DNA of 64,000 nt from Eutreptiella sp. 'Long Island Sound 2002'. Taxonomy: Eukaryota > Euglenozoa > Euglenophyceae > Eutreptiales > Eutreptiaceae. Made by a program: the position numbers and the translations under genes. Positions 1 to 9,700 of the stretch are shown piece after piece. Each line of letters opens with the position of its first letter. The stretch's first letter is position 1. Under the pieces are notes generated by a model. That model worked only from the letters and a program-made list of their open reading frames with translations. It was not told where the DNA came from and made no database searches. Location: contig OZ038385.1 in assembly GCA_964036045.1 (NCBI GenBank), positions 16,436,240-16,500,239 on the forward strand. The letters are read 5' to 3'.

Positions 1-50
1 GGTGTTGCTCTTCTTCCTCATCCCACAGCAGGTTGCAGTCTTGGAGAACC

Positions 51-146
51 GGGGGGAGGGGGGGGTTGGGGGGGGAAGAAGGGGAAAGTGCTTTTAGTCG
101 ACGCGGCGGAGGATGTCAACTGTTGCTGGGTGGGGGTGGTGGGGGG
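51..146 (+). other. G-run clusters with quadruplex potential
   Basis: Four G runs of 6, 8, 8 and 4 bases lie within 51-84, separated by 1-5 nt. A second cluster at 128-146 has runs of 3, 5, 2 and 6. The first matches the general G-quadruplex pattern of four runs of at least three Gs with short loops. Whether a quadruplex forms is unknown. Confidence 0.55.
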
Positions 147-215
147 CACTGGTTCTCCAGGAGCTTGGTGTGCCCAAAATGGATGTCGTTGCTGCAACAG
201 GCGGAGGTTTTGCCA

Positions 216-245
216 TATATGTGGCCGCAAAAATTGCGGCATATA
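216..245. repeat. Bulged inverted repeat (hairpin)
   Basis: Outer arms TATATG (216-221) and CATATA (240-245) and inner arms CCGCAA (225-230) and TTGCGG (234-239) are all perfectly complementary. A 3-nt TGG bulge sits on the left side and the loop is AAA. Twelve base pairs in 30 nt is more than chance usually gives, but no function is assigned. Confidence 0.6.
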
Positions 246-1379
246 AACAGTGAGGGAGGTCACGGTTGGTGCAGACAGCAACATTGTCGCTGTAGCCACT
301 GGCAAATCAACAAACTGAAGGCAGCATTAATGGGGATGCGCAGCCGTGCATCCCTCAGTGCTCTTTCTGACTCCAAACATGGAGCAGTTTAAAAATCAGC
401 TTCTTTAAGGTCTGCTCTGCCAACAACCCAGCGGACCCTTTAAGCAGGGTGAGAAGCTTCCCAACACGCTGGCTGGCCCAGCAAGAAGCAAAAAAGCGGA
501 TGGTGCAATGGGGACAAGCTGCTGACTAGCCGACGTTGCGGCAGGCAGACAGGGCGGGGACAGGCATGGGGCCATGGAGAATAAACCAATGAAGGCTTCG
601 ACTCCTTACATGTCCAAGTGATGGTCAGGGGTCTAGAAAACATGGTGGTGGGGATGAGGAAATAATTGTCCTGAATGTATTGGCCCACACACCTCTCGGG
701 ATAAATTTGTTTCGGAAGCACAAAATATCACATTGGTTGTGCAATTTGAAGTAGCAGGGATGGTTTTGGAGTTGATTTGGTTGGAAGGGTGGCAATGTTC
801 TGGTGTGCTTTGGGGAGGGGGGCTTGGGGCTTGGGGCTAAGGAGTAGGACAGTTGCCCAAAAGTGGCGCTCCGGGCAAACCCTTCCCCCTAGCTGCAGCC
901 GGGGATGAAAGCAGTGCCTTTCTGTCATGTAAACAGGGCAGCACTGCTCCACTCCTTGCAAACGAGACATTAGGGGGGAGCGTCACTGCAGCACCATGAA
1001 TCCACCGATTTTTCATCTAGTTCGAATTTTTTTCTGTAGAGACCATGTGGTCTAGCAGAGTACTGCGTCTGTTTTCCTCTGGCTGACCTGCTTACCTCCA
1101 TGTGGCTGCCATTCGCTTTCCTTTGAGCTGCGGCCTCCTCTCTTAGCGCAACATCGAGCATTGTTGCCACACGCAGATGCGCTGTGTCTAAGATACCATG
1201 GCACACAGGATGTATCAGGCCGGGTGCTGGCGATGCCTGGGGCAGGAGAGGAGGAAGGGAGGGAGGGTGAGTTGGGGGCGCAACCAAGTTGGCACCCAGA
1301 CACTTTTGTTGCGTGACTGAAACTTGACCCCACCGCATGCCTCCGCTCTGCAGTTTCTCTGTCGCTTGACTTTTTCACA

Positions 1380-2468
1380 ATGTACGGTCCAGACGGCAGC
1401 CCTCGGTCCGGATCTGCTGTGCCTCCATCCCCGCAGCCGCTGTGGGTTCCTGGGACCAGCACCCTACCTCCAGAATGCCACCGTGGGCACTTCCTGCCGG
1501 TCTCCAGCCGCCTGATTGTCGCAGTCACGTTCGCAATAGCGTTCGTCGTGCTGAGCACACTCGTCAGGCATTCCCACGCAGGGGCCGCCGCACGCACGGA
1601 CCTCACTCTGACAAGCCTTTTCGCTGGCCTCGCACACGCCCCGCACCAGCCCCCCGGCATGCCCCTGCGGACAAAGACCATGTTGACCGCGCGACGGGCG
1701 CTGGACCCGCTCCGCGTGCCACGCGCAACCCGACCCTGGGCCCCCGGTGCCCGCCACCTCTCCCGGTTGGCCGCCGGCAAGCAGTCGGTCCCGCAGGGGG
1801 TGATCCCGGACATTGTCCTGGCCCCCTTCGCGCCCCACACCGCCACGGTCATCTTCCTGCATGGGCTGGGCGACACGGGCTCGGGCTGGAAGGACGCCTT
1901 CGAGGCCATCCAGCCGCTGCTGCCCCACGTCAAGTTCCTCCTCCCGTCCGCCGAGCAGCAGCCTGTGTCGCTGAACGGCGGGATGCCGATGCCGTCGTGG
2001 TTCGACATTCAGAGCCTCACAGAGATGGACCAGGACCCCCACACGGGCCTGGACGAGACTGTGCGTCGCGTGCACATGCTCGTGGACCAGGAGACCCGGG
2101 AGCACGGGATCCCGCCGTCCCGGGTCGTGGTCGGGGGCTTCTCCCAGGGCGGAGCTGTGTCGCTGTACGGGGGATACTCGTACGACGCTGGCCTGGCGGG
2201 TATTCTGGCCCTCTCCACGTGGCTCCCCCGCGCCGGGCAGTTCGTGGACGAGGCCACAGAGGAGGCATTCGGCACCCCGTTCCTGATGTGCCACGGGCAG
2301 AGCGACGAGGTGGTGCAGTTCGCGTATGGCGAGCGCAGCTTCGCCGCGTTGCAGAGCAGCGGCCGGAACGGGAAGTTCCGTTCGTTCGAGGGCCTGGGGC
2401 ACTCCCTCAACATGGACGAGCTGCGGGCGGTCGCGGACTGGCTGGTCCTGCGACTGCCTGCACAGTAG
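1380..2468 (+). CDS. Acyl-protein thioesterase / carboxylesterase-family alpha/beta hydrolase with N-terminal extension
   Basis: A 362-residue intronless gene. Residues about 141-362 form a complete acyl-protein thioesterase (LYPLA/APT) type hydrolase. The oxyanion-region motif HGLGDTGSGW is at 161-170, the nucleophile elbow GFSQGG puts the serine at 255, GQSDE puts the aspartate at 309, and GLGHS puts the histidine at 341. Order and spacing fit the APT catalytic triad. Family members hydrolyse thioester-linked acyl groups from proteins, or lysophospholipids and other esters; the substrate here is unknown. APT proteins are usually about 230 residues, so about 140 residues are extra. That extension holds a hydrophobic segment at about 45-62 (IVAVTFAIAFVVLSTL) followed by an Arg/Ala/Ser-rich stretch, suggesting a signal anchor or a bipartite targeting leader. 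The ATG at 1380 was chosen because an in-frame TGA lies at 1314-1316 and no earlier in-frame ATG follows it. A later Met (residue 94 or 101) would remove the hydrophobic segment and cannot be excluded. Confidence 0.93.
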   Translation: MYGPDGSPRSGSAVPPSPQPLWVPGTSTLPPECHRGHFLPVSSRLIVAVTFAIAFVVLSTLVRHSHAGAAARTDLTLTSLFAGLAHAPHQPPGMPLRTKTMLTARRALDPLRVPRATRPWAPGARHLSRLAAGKQSVPQGVIPDIVLAPFAPHTATVIFLHGLGDTGSGWKDAFEAIQPLLPHVKFLLPSAEQQPVSLNGGMPMPSWFDIQSLTEMDQDPHTGLDETVRRVHMLVDQETREHGIPPSRVVVGGFSQGGAVSLYGGYSYDAGLAGILALSTWLPRAGQFVDEATEEAFGTPFLMCHGQSDEVVQFAYGERSFAALQSSGRNGKFRSFEGLGHSLNMDELRAVADWLVLRLPAQ

Positions 2469-2610
2469 AGTCGTGCTCCATGCCCCTCTCCCCTTAAATC
2501 TTGCTGACAAGCAACAGCAACGCGCAAGCACGTCACCACTCCGTTTTGGCCATTCTTCCTTCCCAACACTTCGGGCTCTACTCTACTCTGGCAATCCTAG
2601 AGCCTTGGTG

Positions 2611-2641
2611 TTGGCCCTACCAAATCCAAATTTTGGGCCAA
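2611..2641. repeat. Inverted repeat downstream of the thioesterase gene
   Basis: Perfect 7-nt arms TTGGCCC (2611-2617) and GGGCCAA (2635-2641) are separated by 17 nt, 143 nt after the stop codon at 2466-2468. It may lie in the 3' UTR. No polyadenylation signal could be identified with confidence. Confidence 0.4.
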
Positions 2642-2703
2642 AAACTCACCAAGGGCGCCCAGGGGGAGCGTCAGCCGGCGACATGCATGGAGTGTCTGCA
2701 CGG

Positions 2704-2853
2704 TGCGTGCTGCCAGTCCGAGGGAAGGCAGAGACTCAGTTGACACGAAACGCTGAGCACTGGCCGTGATATGATCCATCCATCCGAAGTCACCCTCACA
2801 AAACAATGCGTGATGGTGTGGAACGGAGCGGCGGCTGCGCACTTCTGGTTCCT
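2704..2853 (+). repeat. Dispersed repeat, copy 1
   Basis: This segment aligns by eye, in the same orientation, with 3768-3910. Long shared strings include GTTGACACGAAACGCTGAGC and GCGTGATGGTGTGGAACGGA. Small indels and substitutions separate the copies, with identity roughly in the 80s percent. No coding frame, terminal inverted repeat or target-site duplication was recognised, so the class of element is unknown. Confidence 0.8.
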
Positions 2854-3767
2854 TAAGGCATGGGCCCACACTGCTTCGACTGGGGGAAGTAGTCTGTGGC
2901 CAGCGCGCTGCACAAGCAGCCGGTTGGCGGTGGTACCGTCTCCGCCCTACACATCCCCTCATACAACGACATAGATCAACAAAACAGACAACAGACAACA
3001 GAGATGGTATTGAACACTGGGCGTACTGTAAGATACCCCATCAGCCACACGTAGTGACAAAGGAGGGAAAATGCCAGGCGCCCACCCCCATAGCCATGAT
3101 GCCAGCCGGTGGGGCAGGTCCTAAATGGGGGCATCGTCACGGTGGCATCATGAGCGGGCTGACCATCTCTCGCGTTTTTTGAACCCGCCCCCTTCACCTC
3201 GAACCCAGCGGGCAGACACCCAATGCCCCCTATCCAAGCACGGAGGATTCCCACCTCAAAAGGCGAACAAGTGCGTACACCCGGCAGTATCAACCGGCAT
3301 ACTTAGTCAGCCTCTATGGCACCCCCCTCCCCCCCCACTCCACCCCACCACCACCACCTCTTGCCCTAACATAGGTGCTTGTGCTTGAAAAAGGGGAAGG
3401 TGGTGGGGGTGGGCGGGGTGATATCCAAGGGCTCATGTACTAAAGCCCACGGAGTTTGTTGTATATAAATTGACTCTGCCTTTGAGAAACATTTGGTCAG
3501 GCACAGGGAATGGAGGTTCAGCAGTTTCCTGTTGCTCAATGATGCGCATCCCCTGGACTGCTTCAGTTTCAACTCCAGTTTTGGGGATGCTTGGGCTAAC
3601 CTCACAAAGCCCTGCTATTGGCATGGGGAAAACAGGGTCCCACTGCACATACACTGTACATGTGGCACAGTGGACGGCACCGGCCTATTGGCAGCTGGTA
3701 TTGATGCAGCAGAAGCAAGTAGGGGCCGACTTTGAGGGGGCGCGGGTGCACATGGGATGCCTGCATT

Positions 3768-3910
3768 GTGTGTGCTGCCACTTCGAGGGACTCGGTTGAC
3801 ACGAAACGCTGAGCACTGGCCTCGATGTGATCCATCCATCCAGAGTCGCCCCTCACGAAACGATGCGTGATGGTGTGGAACGGAGCGGCGACTGCACACT
3901 TTCTGGTTCC
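3768..3910 (+). repeat. Dispersed repeat, copy 2
   Basis: Second copy of the segment at 2704-2853, about 1060 bp downstream in the same orientation. The core GATCCATCCATCC and GGAGCGGCG strings are conserved in both. Sequence outside the paired segment does not match convincingly, so the true ends are uncertain. Confidence 0.8.
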
Positions 3911-4666
3911 CTGGTTCCCTGCGGCACTGACGTACGGGTTGTCTGGCTCAGCATGGCGTCAGCCTCTGTGAAAACCACTGCCGAACTGTGCATCCTCATT
4001 AGTGCCCTGATACCAATGCGCCGCGATCTCGTTGGCAGAAAGGTACCTATGGTACTTAGTAGAAACCCATACTTTGTGGTACTTTGGGCATCATTGTTGT
4101 TTGGTAGTAGGTTCTGATGCATTGGGGGTGTGGCATTTTTGAATGTTCACCCTGTTTCACCCATTTCTACTTTTTTGCACACATTTTTTGCCCATTTCCA
4201 CCACATCTACTCTTTTTCTCGGTTGATTGATATGGTGATACACTTTGAGGGTGCCTGCTACACGACATCATACTTCCCTCCTCATTTCTCAGGCCCATTT
4301 TCTCCATGGATCTCAGTCATGGGGATAGGGTGTTCTACACCCGCTCCAATGGCCTGCGACCTCCTGCCACGGTGGTTGGGACTCCTCCACTTGGAATACT
4401 ACCAAGATGGGTTGAGAGTGGTGAATCAGCAACGCAAGATGGAGTCCATCTCCTTTGCCATCCCAAGTTCAGACTCTCCACCTGATTGCCCCCCATCTCC
4501 GCTGCCCAACACACAGTCAAGTCCCCCCCCAAAGGCCCCTGGTCCTTCACCATGCCACAAGAACCGGGAAGGTCCCCCTCAAGGTCCCCTCCAGTCCGGT
4601 TTGGGTCGCCTAATTCTCAGGGTGTTTCCAAGGGGCGTGCCTAGGGGCTCTTCGTGGGGAACATAG

Positions 4667-5140
4667 TCTAAAAGTAGCGCGCAGTGCAAGGATTCCCCCC
4701 TTGTCGTCCAAAAAAATCAACATGGCGTATGGGCACCCCGGATCAACCTAGAATTGTGGCATGGACTGCCGTCGGCATATAGGCCGAAAAATGCAGCGAC
4801 CACCGGTCTTGCCGCGTCATCCCCTACTTCACGAGTCTCCGGAAAAATGGCCCTAAAAATTGATGCCAGGAAAAAGATGGATGAAGAGGTGGCAGCTTGC
4901 GACATCAATGACTGAAACTTCCAAGTCATTGGGCTCGTGACGGACAAAACAACCAGTAGAGGGAAGGGGGCAAAACCACAGGTTGTAGGGCTGCAGACGG
5001 AGACGCAGGAGGGCAAAGAAGCACACACACCGAAAAGGCCACGGACAATGGCCAAAGGGGGCATGGACCCACTCCCGCCCCACAAAGAAGACGGCGAAAG
5101 GGGACAACGAAGAGTCGTGGGAAGGCCAAGGAGGTTGTAG
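4667..5140 (+). pseudogene. Possible decayed coding remnant, unknown family
   Basis: One plus-strand frame stays open from just after a TAG at 4664-4666 to a TGA at 4913-4915 (82 codons), then again to a TAG at 5138-5140 (74 codons). The first part contains a lysine/acid-rich helix-like stretch beginning at an ATG at 4847 (MALKIDARKKMDEEV). The second is hydrophilic and Lys/Arg/Gln-rich. The composition differs from the cysteine- and proline-rich nonsense typical of nearby frames, but no domain is recognised. It could be a broken gene, a retroelement scrap, an exon set with an undetected intron around 4913, or chance. A 164-codon minus-strand frame over the same bases (4717-5211) is Cys/Ser/Leu-rich and less protein-like. 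Confidence 0.22.
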
Positions 5141-5621
5141 GCAAGGGAAACACAATGATGGAGGACAGAGTGCTGGGTTGAGAAAACGGCAAACCAAACG
5201 TCTAAAACCACCGGCCGATGGCGGCCGAGGCAAAAAACGGGCGAGGGCCGGGATCACCCAAGGGGCTGAAGCACCACACATAGGCAAATATGCACACACA
5301 GAACACACATGACACAACGGGTGGACGAGAGTGGCGACATGGCAATCATTGCACCCACCCTGCTGGGCCGGTTTGGGCATATAGGCCGAGAGACTTTATA
5401 TGTTGTTGTGTGGGGGAAGGGGTAAGCACAACAGTCATTTGGGCTGGCTAGGCGTAGCCCCGGGAATTCGCAATGTTCTACAGCCCTGTCACCAATGGAA
5501 ATGGACAACGGGCTTCTTACATGCTTGCACCAAGTTCCCTTATTCGAAAAGAAACACTGTTGCCTTGTAAGTTGCCACGAAACAGCCCAACCACACTTCA
5601 GCGTTCCAGTCCACAACGCTA

Positions 5622-6110
5622 GTGAAGTATGAAGAGTTGGCCCAAACCCTCATGCGGCACCGACGTTGGGATATGGCATTAGGAAGGCGTTTCCTCCAGT
5701 CTGTACAATGCACAGAAAACTCCCTTCTGCACCCATTTTATAAAAGAGTGCGACAGTGTTACACAGCCCTGCACACCTCCATTGCTACTTCTCGTCGCCG
5801 CATCATTGTCCGGAGGCGTTAGGGGGCTTTCCTCCTTAGCTACTAAGACACACTGATGGAAACATGTAACACACGAAGAACCAAATTTTGGATACAATCC
5901 CTACGTGCCTTGAGGCATCAATCAATGCAGGCGCTTCCAAATATTTCCGCACAGCTGTTAAGGGAGGGCTGGTCCATTGTGGAGGACCTCTTCCGGGATG
6001 CGGCAGCCACAGTACATCACCTCAAAAAGCGTTCACAACCCTGCAACTCCAGGAACTCCAAACTAAAACGAGTTTGCATGCCCCACGCTCCCCTAAAACC
6101 CCCAGAGTGA
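5622..6110 (+). pseudogene. Possible decayed coding remnant, unknown family
   Basis: Two plus-strand open stretches, 5622-5822 and 5856-6110, are in the same frame, separated by TAG at 5820-5822 and a TAA about 24 nt further on. Both read as amphipathic, Arg/Leu/His-rich sequence (for example LLREGWSIVEDLFRDAAATV in the second). The first has no ATG start; it opens with GTG. The frame agreement and helix-like composition suggest a former gene or a piece of a mobile element. No family is recognised and chance is a real alternative. Confidence 0.22.
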
Positions 6111-6447
6111 GACACTTCAGGGCAACGTCACCAAGTCCATGGCAGACAACAACCCTCTGCACCGCAACGTACACCTCTTTCTTCGATACTGCTTATTCTG
6201 TGCATAACACACCGCTGTTATTGACTCAGCCTTCCAGTTTGTTTTGTGCTCCATTAGCACACTGGGATGCCTTCGGGCGTGGCAGTTCCCACTGCATTTC
6301 CTGGTATCAGATACAGCAGGTCCTTACTACGTGTAATGTCCGCTACCAGTGGGGCAATCGTAGCACTGGGCAGCTCTGATCCTTGATTCTGAGAGATTTC
6401 TCAAGTGTCTTCTAATGAGAAAGCTCTGGCAGCTCATCATGGCTTGA

Positions 6448-6492
6448 CCCCCCCCCCCCCCGAAAAAAGAAATAGGTGGTGGTGGTGGTGGT
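6448..6492 (+). repeat. C14 homopolymer followed by (GGT)6 microsatellite
   Basis: Fourteen consecutive Cs occupy 6448-6461, followed by an A-rich spacer and six GGT units at 6475-6492. It lies about 300 bp upstream of the RAP-protein gene. Pairing of the C and G blocks could form a local structure. Confidence 0.85.
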
Positions 6493-6784
6493 GGGTGCCA
6501 ATCACTGGGCCCACTTGTTTCCGGCTGTTGCCCCTCGTTGCCTCCGAATGCCTGCTGCATGCCTGGCTAGCATGGCCATGAGCCATGCACACCACGTCCT
6601 GCCGGCCGGCCAATCGACCACCTGCTACACCCGCGACCGTCTCGCTCCTCAGGGCAGGAAGGGCGCTCATTTGCTGATCCACCTTTGCAGTCTTCATGGC
6701 CGAGGCTCTGTCCGCACCGTAACCCATGGGCTACGCTCCGTGATATGATACCCTTCCATTCATGGGCCCTCGCACCCAAGGCAC

Positions 6785-9700
6785 ATGAGGTTGCCCAGCT
6801 CTGAGGCGCTCGGAGGCCGCAGGTTTCTGCTGCGGGCCTACCTCCTCTCGCTCTGTGTGTGCTCCGCGCTCGCATGGCAGCAGCAGCACACGCCCGGGGG
6901 CAGCCAGGCCGCACTCTCCCGCATTCAGCGGTCCCCACTTGCCGCGCACGTCACGGGGCCCGGCAGGCGCGCCTCCCAGTGTGCCCCGGCGGTTCCCGAT
7001 GGCGACGCTGTCGGGTGTACCGGGGACCGCCCGGGGGCCGCAGGCCCGCAGCATCTCCTGAGCAACGCCGGAGGGTCTGCCGGGGCGGCCGTGGCCCGCG
7101 GCCTCAAACCCTCCCTTGCCAACGGGACCGAAGGCGTGTCCACCTCCCACTCCCCGTCTCGGAGGCCTACGCTTCATGTCGTATACCCCGACAGGACGGC
7201 ACGGCCTGACTCGGGCGCTCGTCCCCGGTCCCGTCCCCACACGTCTGAGCCCAGCAGCCCCCTTCCCTCGGACCGCAGCAGCGGCCCCACGGCCGACGAC
7301 TCAACCGCGCCGCCCCCGGCCACGCCTTTGCCCAGGGCGCGCCCAATGCCGCGCGCCCCGCCCCAAAGCGCTGCTTCGGAGCCTGCCGCCCCCGGTCCCG
7401 CCGGCCCCCGCAGCCCCGGCGACCGGGCCACGGCCTCCAGTGCCCTTGTGCGCGTCCTGACCGCCGCCGGCAGCCCCCTGTCCAGCCCCGGCGACGGGCA
7501 CGCCCTGGCCCGCGACCTGCGGGCGCTCGCCGAGCCCCGGCATTTCCAGTACATCCGGCGCCACCGCCTCTCGGAGCTCCGCAAGGCCTTGCACCGCATG
7601 GCCCCCGCACTCGCTGCCCAAGCCCCGAGCCTGGCGGCCCCCCTCGCGCTGGACACCCTTGATGCGCTCGCAGCGCTTGCCGCGTGCTCCCCTCCCCTGC
7701 GCCGTGCGCTCGCGGCCTCTGACGCCCCGCAGGCATTGGTGGCGCGCCTCCAGGCCGACCCGCACCTGCTCCCCCTCCCAAACGCCAGCGCCCTCTTCGT
7801 CGCCCTCGGGTCCCTGGAGGTGACCGCCGAGCCCCTGACGGCACAACTCGCCCTGCGCCTGCAGGACCCCGCGTCGCTTGCCGAGCTCGGCCCGGCCCCG
7901 GCGGCCATGCTGCTGTGCGCCGCCGCGCAGCTGCCGACGCCGCGCCGCCGGCTCGTCCGGGCGGTCGCCGCGTACCTCCGAGCCCAGCCGGGCGCGGCCC
8001 TGCACGACGTGCCCGCCGTGACCGTCCTGCGCGCCCTGTCGGCCCTGGCGTCGCTCCGGGTCGGGGACCGCGCGCTCGAGCGGCAGCTCGCCGAGCAGTT
8101 GCAGGGGGACATCGAGCAGCTGTCAATCGTGCAGGCGGTCGACGCGGTCTCGGTGCTGGCGTCCCTTCAGCACCGGAACAAGCCGCTGATGCGGGCGCTC
8201 GCCGGGCGCCTGCAGTCCGGGCACGTGGTCCGGACGTGGCCGCTGCACGCGGTCGTGCGATTCGCGGGCGCCTATGCCCTGCTTGACGTGCCGCACACGG
8301 GGCTGATGGCGGATGTCGCCGACCGTGTCCTGTTCCCTGGCGCCCTCAGCGCGTGCAGCCCGAAGCAGGTCGCCCGCATCGCCTGGGCCTTCGCGCGCCT
8401 GCAGGTCCCGCACCCGGCCCTCTTCGCCGCCATCGCCGAGCACGTCAGCGCGCGCGACGTCCTCGCGGCCCAGAATGTGTCGCACGTCGCGGTCCTCCTC
8501 TGGGCGTTCGCCAAGCTGCAGGCCCACAGCCCCCGGCTCTTCGCGGCCGCATCCACCCGGCTCCTCCGCGCCCCCGCCCTCCTCCCGGCCGCCGGCCCCC
8601 GCGACGTCGCGAACATCGCCTGGGCCTATGCAACCCTCGGCGTCCCCGACGCAGCTCTGCTGCGGTCCATTGCCCAGCACGTCACCCTCCCCGCGGTCCT
8701 GTACTCGCTGACCCCGCAGCACGCTGCCAACATCCTCTGGGCCCTCGCCCACTCCGGCGTTCACGACCGGCCCTGCTTCGCCGCGGTCGCGGCCCGCGTC
8801 GCGAGTGACCCCGCGTTCCTCGCCGCCTTCCAGCCGCAGAACGTCGCCAATGTCGCCTGGGCCTGCGCCAGAGCCCGCCACCGCGACCCCCAGCTGATGC
8901 AGTGCCTCGCGGGGCACGCCCTCCACGGGCCCGGCGTCGACGCGTTCAGCAGCCAGGGGCTGGCGAACGTCCTCTGGGCCTTCGCGGCGCTGCGGGTGCC
9001 GCACCGGACTCTGTATGCGCAGGTGGACGTGGAGGGCGCCCACGTCTTCCTCGGCGACGACGCCGTGCCACAGGATGTCGCGATGATCGTCTGGGCGTAT
9101 GCGACGCAGCGGATGTACCGCGAGCCGCTGCTGAAGGCGGTGGCCGCGCGCGTGAGTGACCCCAAGTTTCTCGCCGCGTGCAACTCGCAGGACCTCTCCA
9201 TGCTCTGCTGGGGCTTTGCACGGCTGCGGATGCGGCACAAGGCGCTGCTGGACGCCGTTGCCGAGCGGCTGACGGAGCCAGGGGTTCTGGAAGGCTTCCA
9301 GCCGAACCACGTGGCCACGATCGCCTGGGCCTACGCGAAGCTCGACCACCCCCATCCCGCGCTGATGGCGGCCGTGGCCCGCGCTGCGGCCCGGCCGCTG
9401 CTCCCGGTCCTCAGCGCCCAGAACGTGGCGAACATTGCATGGGCGCTCGCGCGGACGGGCACATACGACGCGGAGCTCCTGCGGGAGTTCGCGGCCCGGC
9501 TGCTCGACGACCCGGCGCTCGTCGCGGCGTTCGACCATCAGAACGTAGCGCAGCTCGCGCGGGGGTTTGCGACACTCGGGTTTCGGGACGGTGCCGCCAT
9601 GGCAGCCCTTGCTGCGCGGGCTCTGGCCCCCGGGTTCCTCGCTGGGGCCACTGCAGAGTCGCTGGCTCACATTGCCTGGGCCTTTGCGGCCCTCGGCATC

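Larger units (their letters stand above)
1..1379. other. Non-coding region upstream of the thioesterase gene
   Basis: No reading frame here resembles a known protein; the open frames are short, low-complexity (Gly/Pro/Arg-rich) and consistent with G-rich DNA. The stretch contains two G-run clusters and a bulged hairpin, listed separately. A TGA at 1314-1316 lies in frame with the next gene, so that gene cannot extend further into this region without an intron. No promoter element was recognised with confidence. Confidence 0.6.
2469..6784. other. 4.3-kb region between the two genes, no convincing gene
   Basis: The stretch holds a diverged repeat in two copies (2704-2853 and 3768-3910), an inverted repeat just after the thioesterase gene, two frames that look coding-like but contain stops (4667-5140 and 5622-6110), and a C14/(GGT)6 tract near 6450. 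A 178-codon plus-strand frame at 4130-4666 opens with GTG and is rich in Pro/Ser without a recognisable domain; I do not call it a gene. A TATATAAAT string occurs at 3462-3470 with no supported gene downstream. The motif GGCATATAGGCCGA occurs twice, near 4774 and 5378. Confidence 0.6.

Noticed and set aside
33-392. 119-codon frame and its minus-strand counterpart at the left end
   Set aside because: The Gly/Arg- or Pro-rich sequence follows directly from the G runs; there is no domain and no supporting context.
1342-1353. CCGCTCTGCAG just upstream of the thioesterase ATG, identical to part of the satellite unit
   Set aside because: Eleven matching bases in GC-rich DNA can arise by chance and no further unit sequence flanks it.
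1052-2531. Minus-strand open frames over the thioesterase gene
   Set aside because: They are antisense shadows caused by high GC at codon position 3; only the plus-strand frame has the hydrolase motifs.
4130-4666. 178-codon plus-strand open frame
   Set aside because: It opens with GTG, has no recognisable domain, and is Pro/Ser-rich in a region of simple C-rich DNA; not enough to call a gene.
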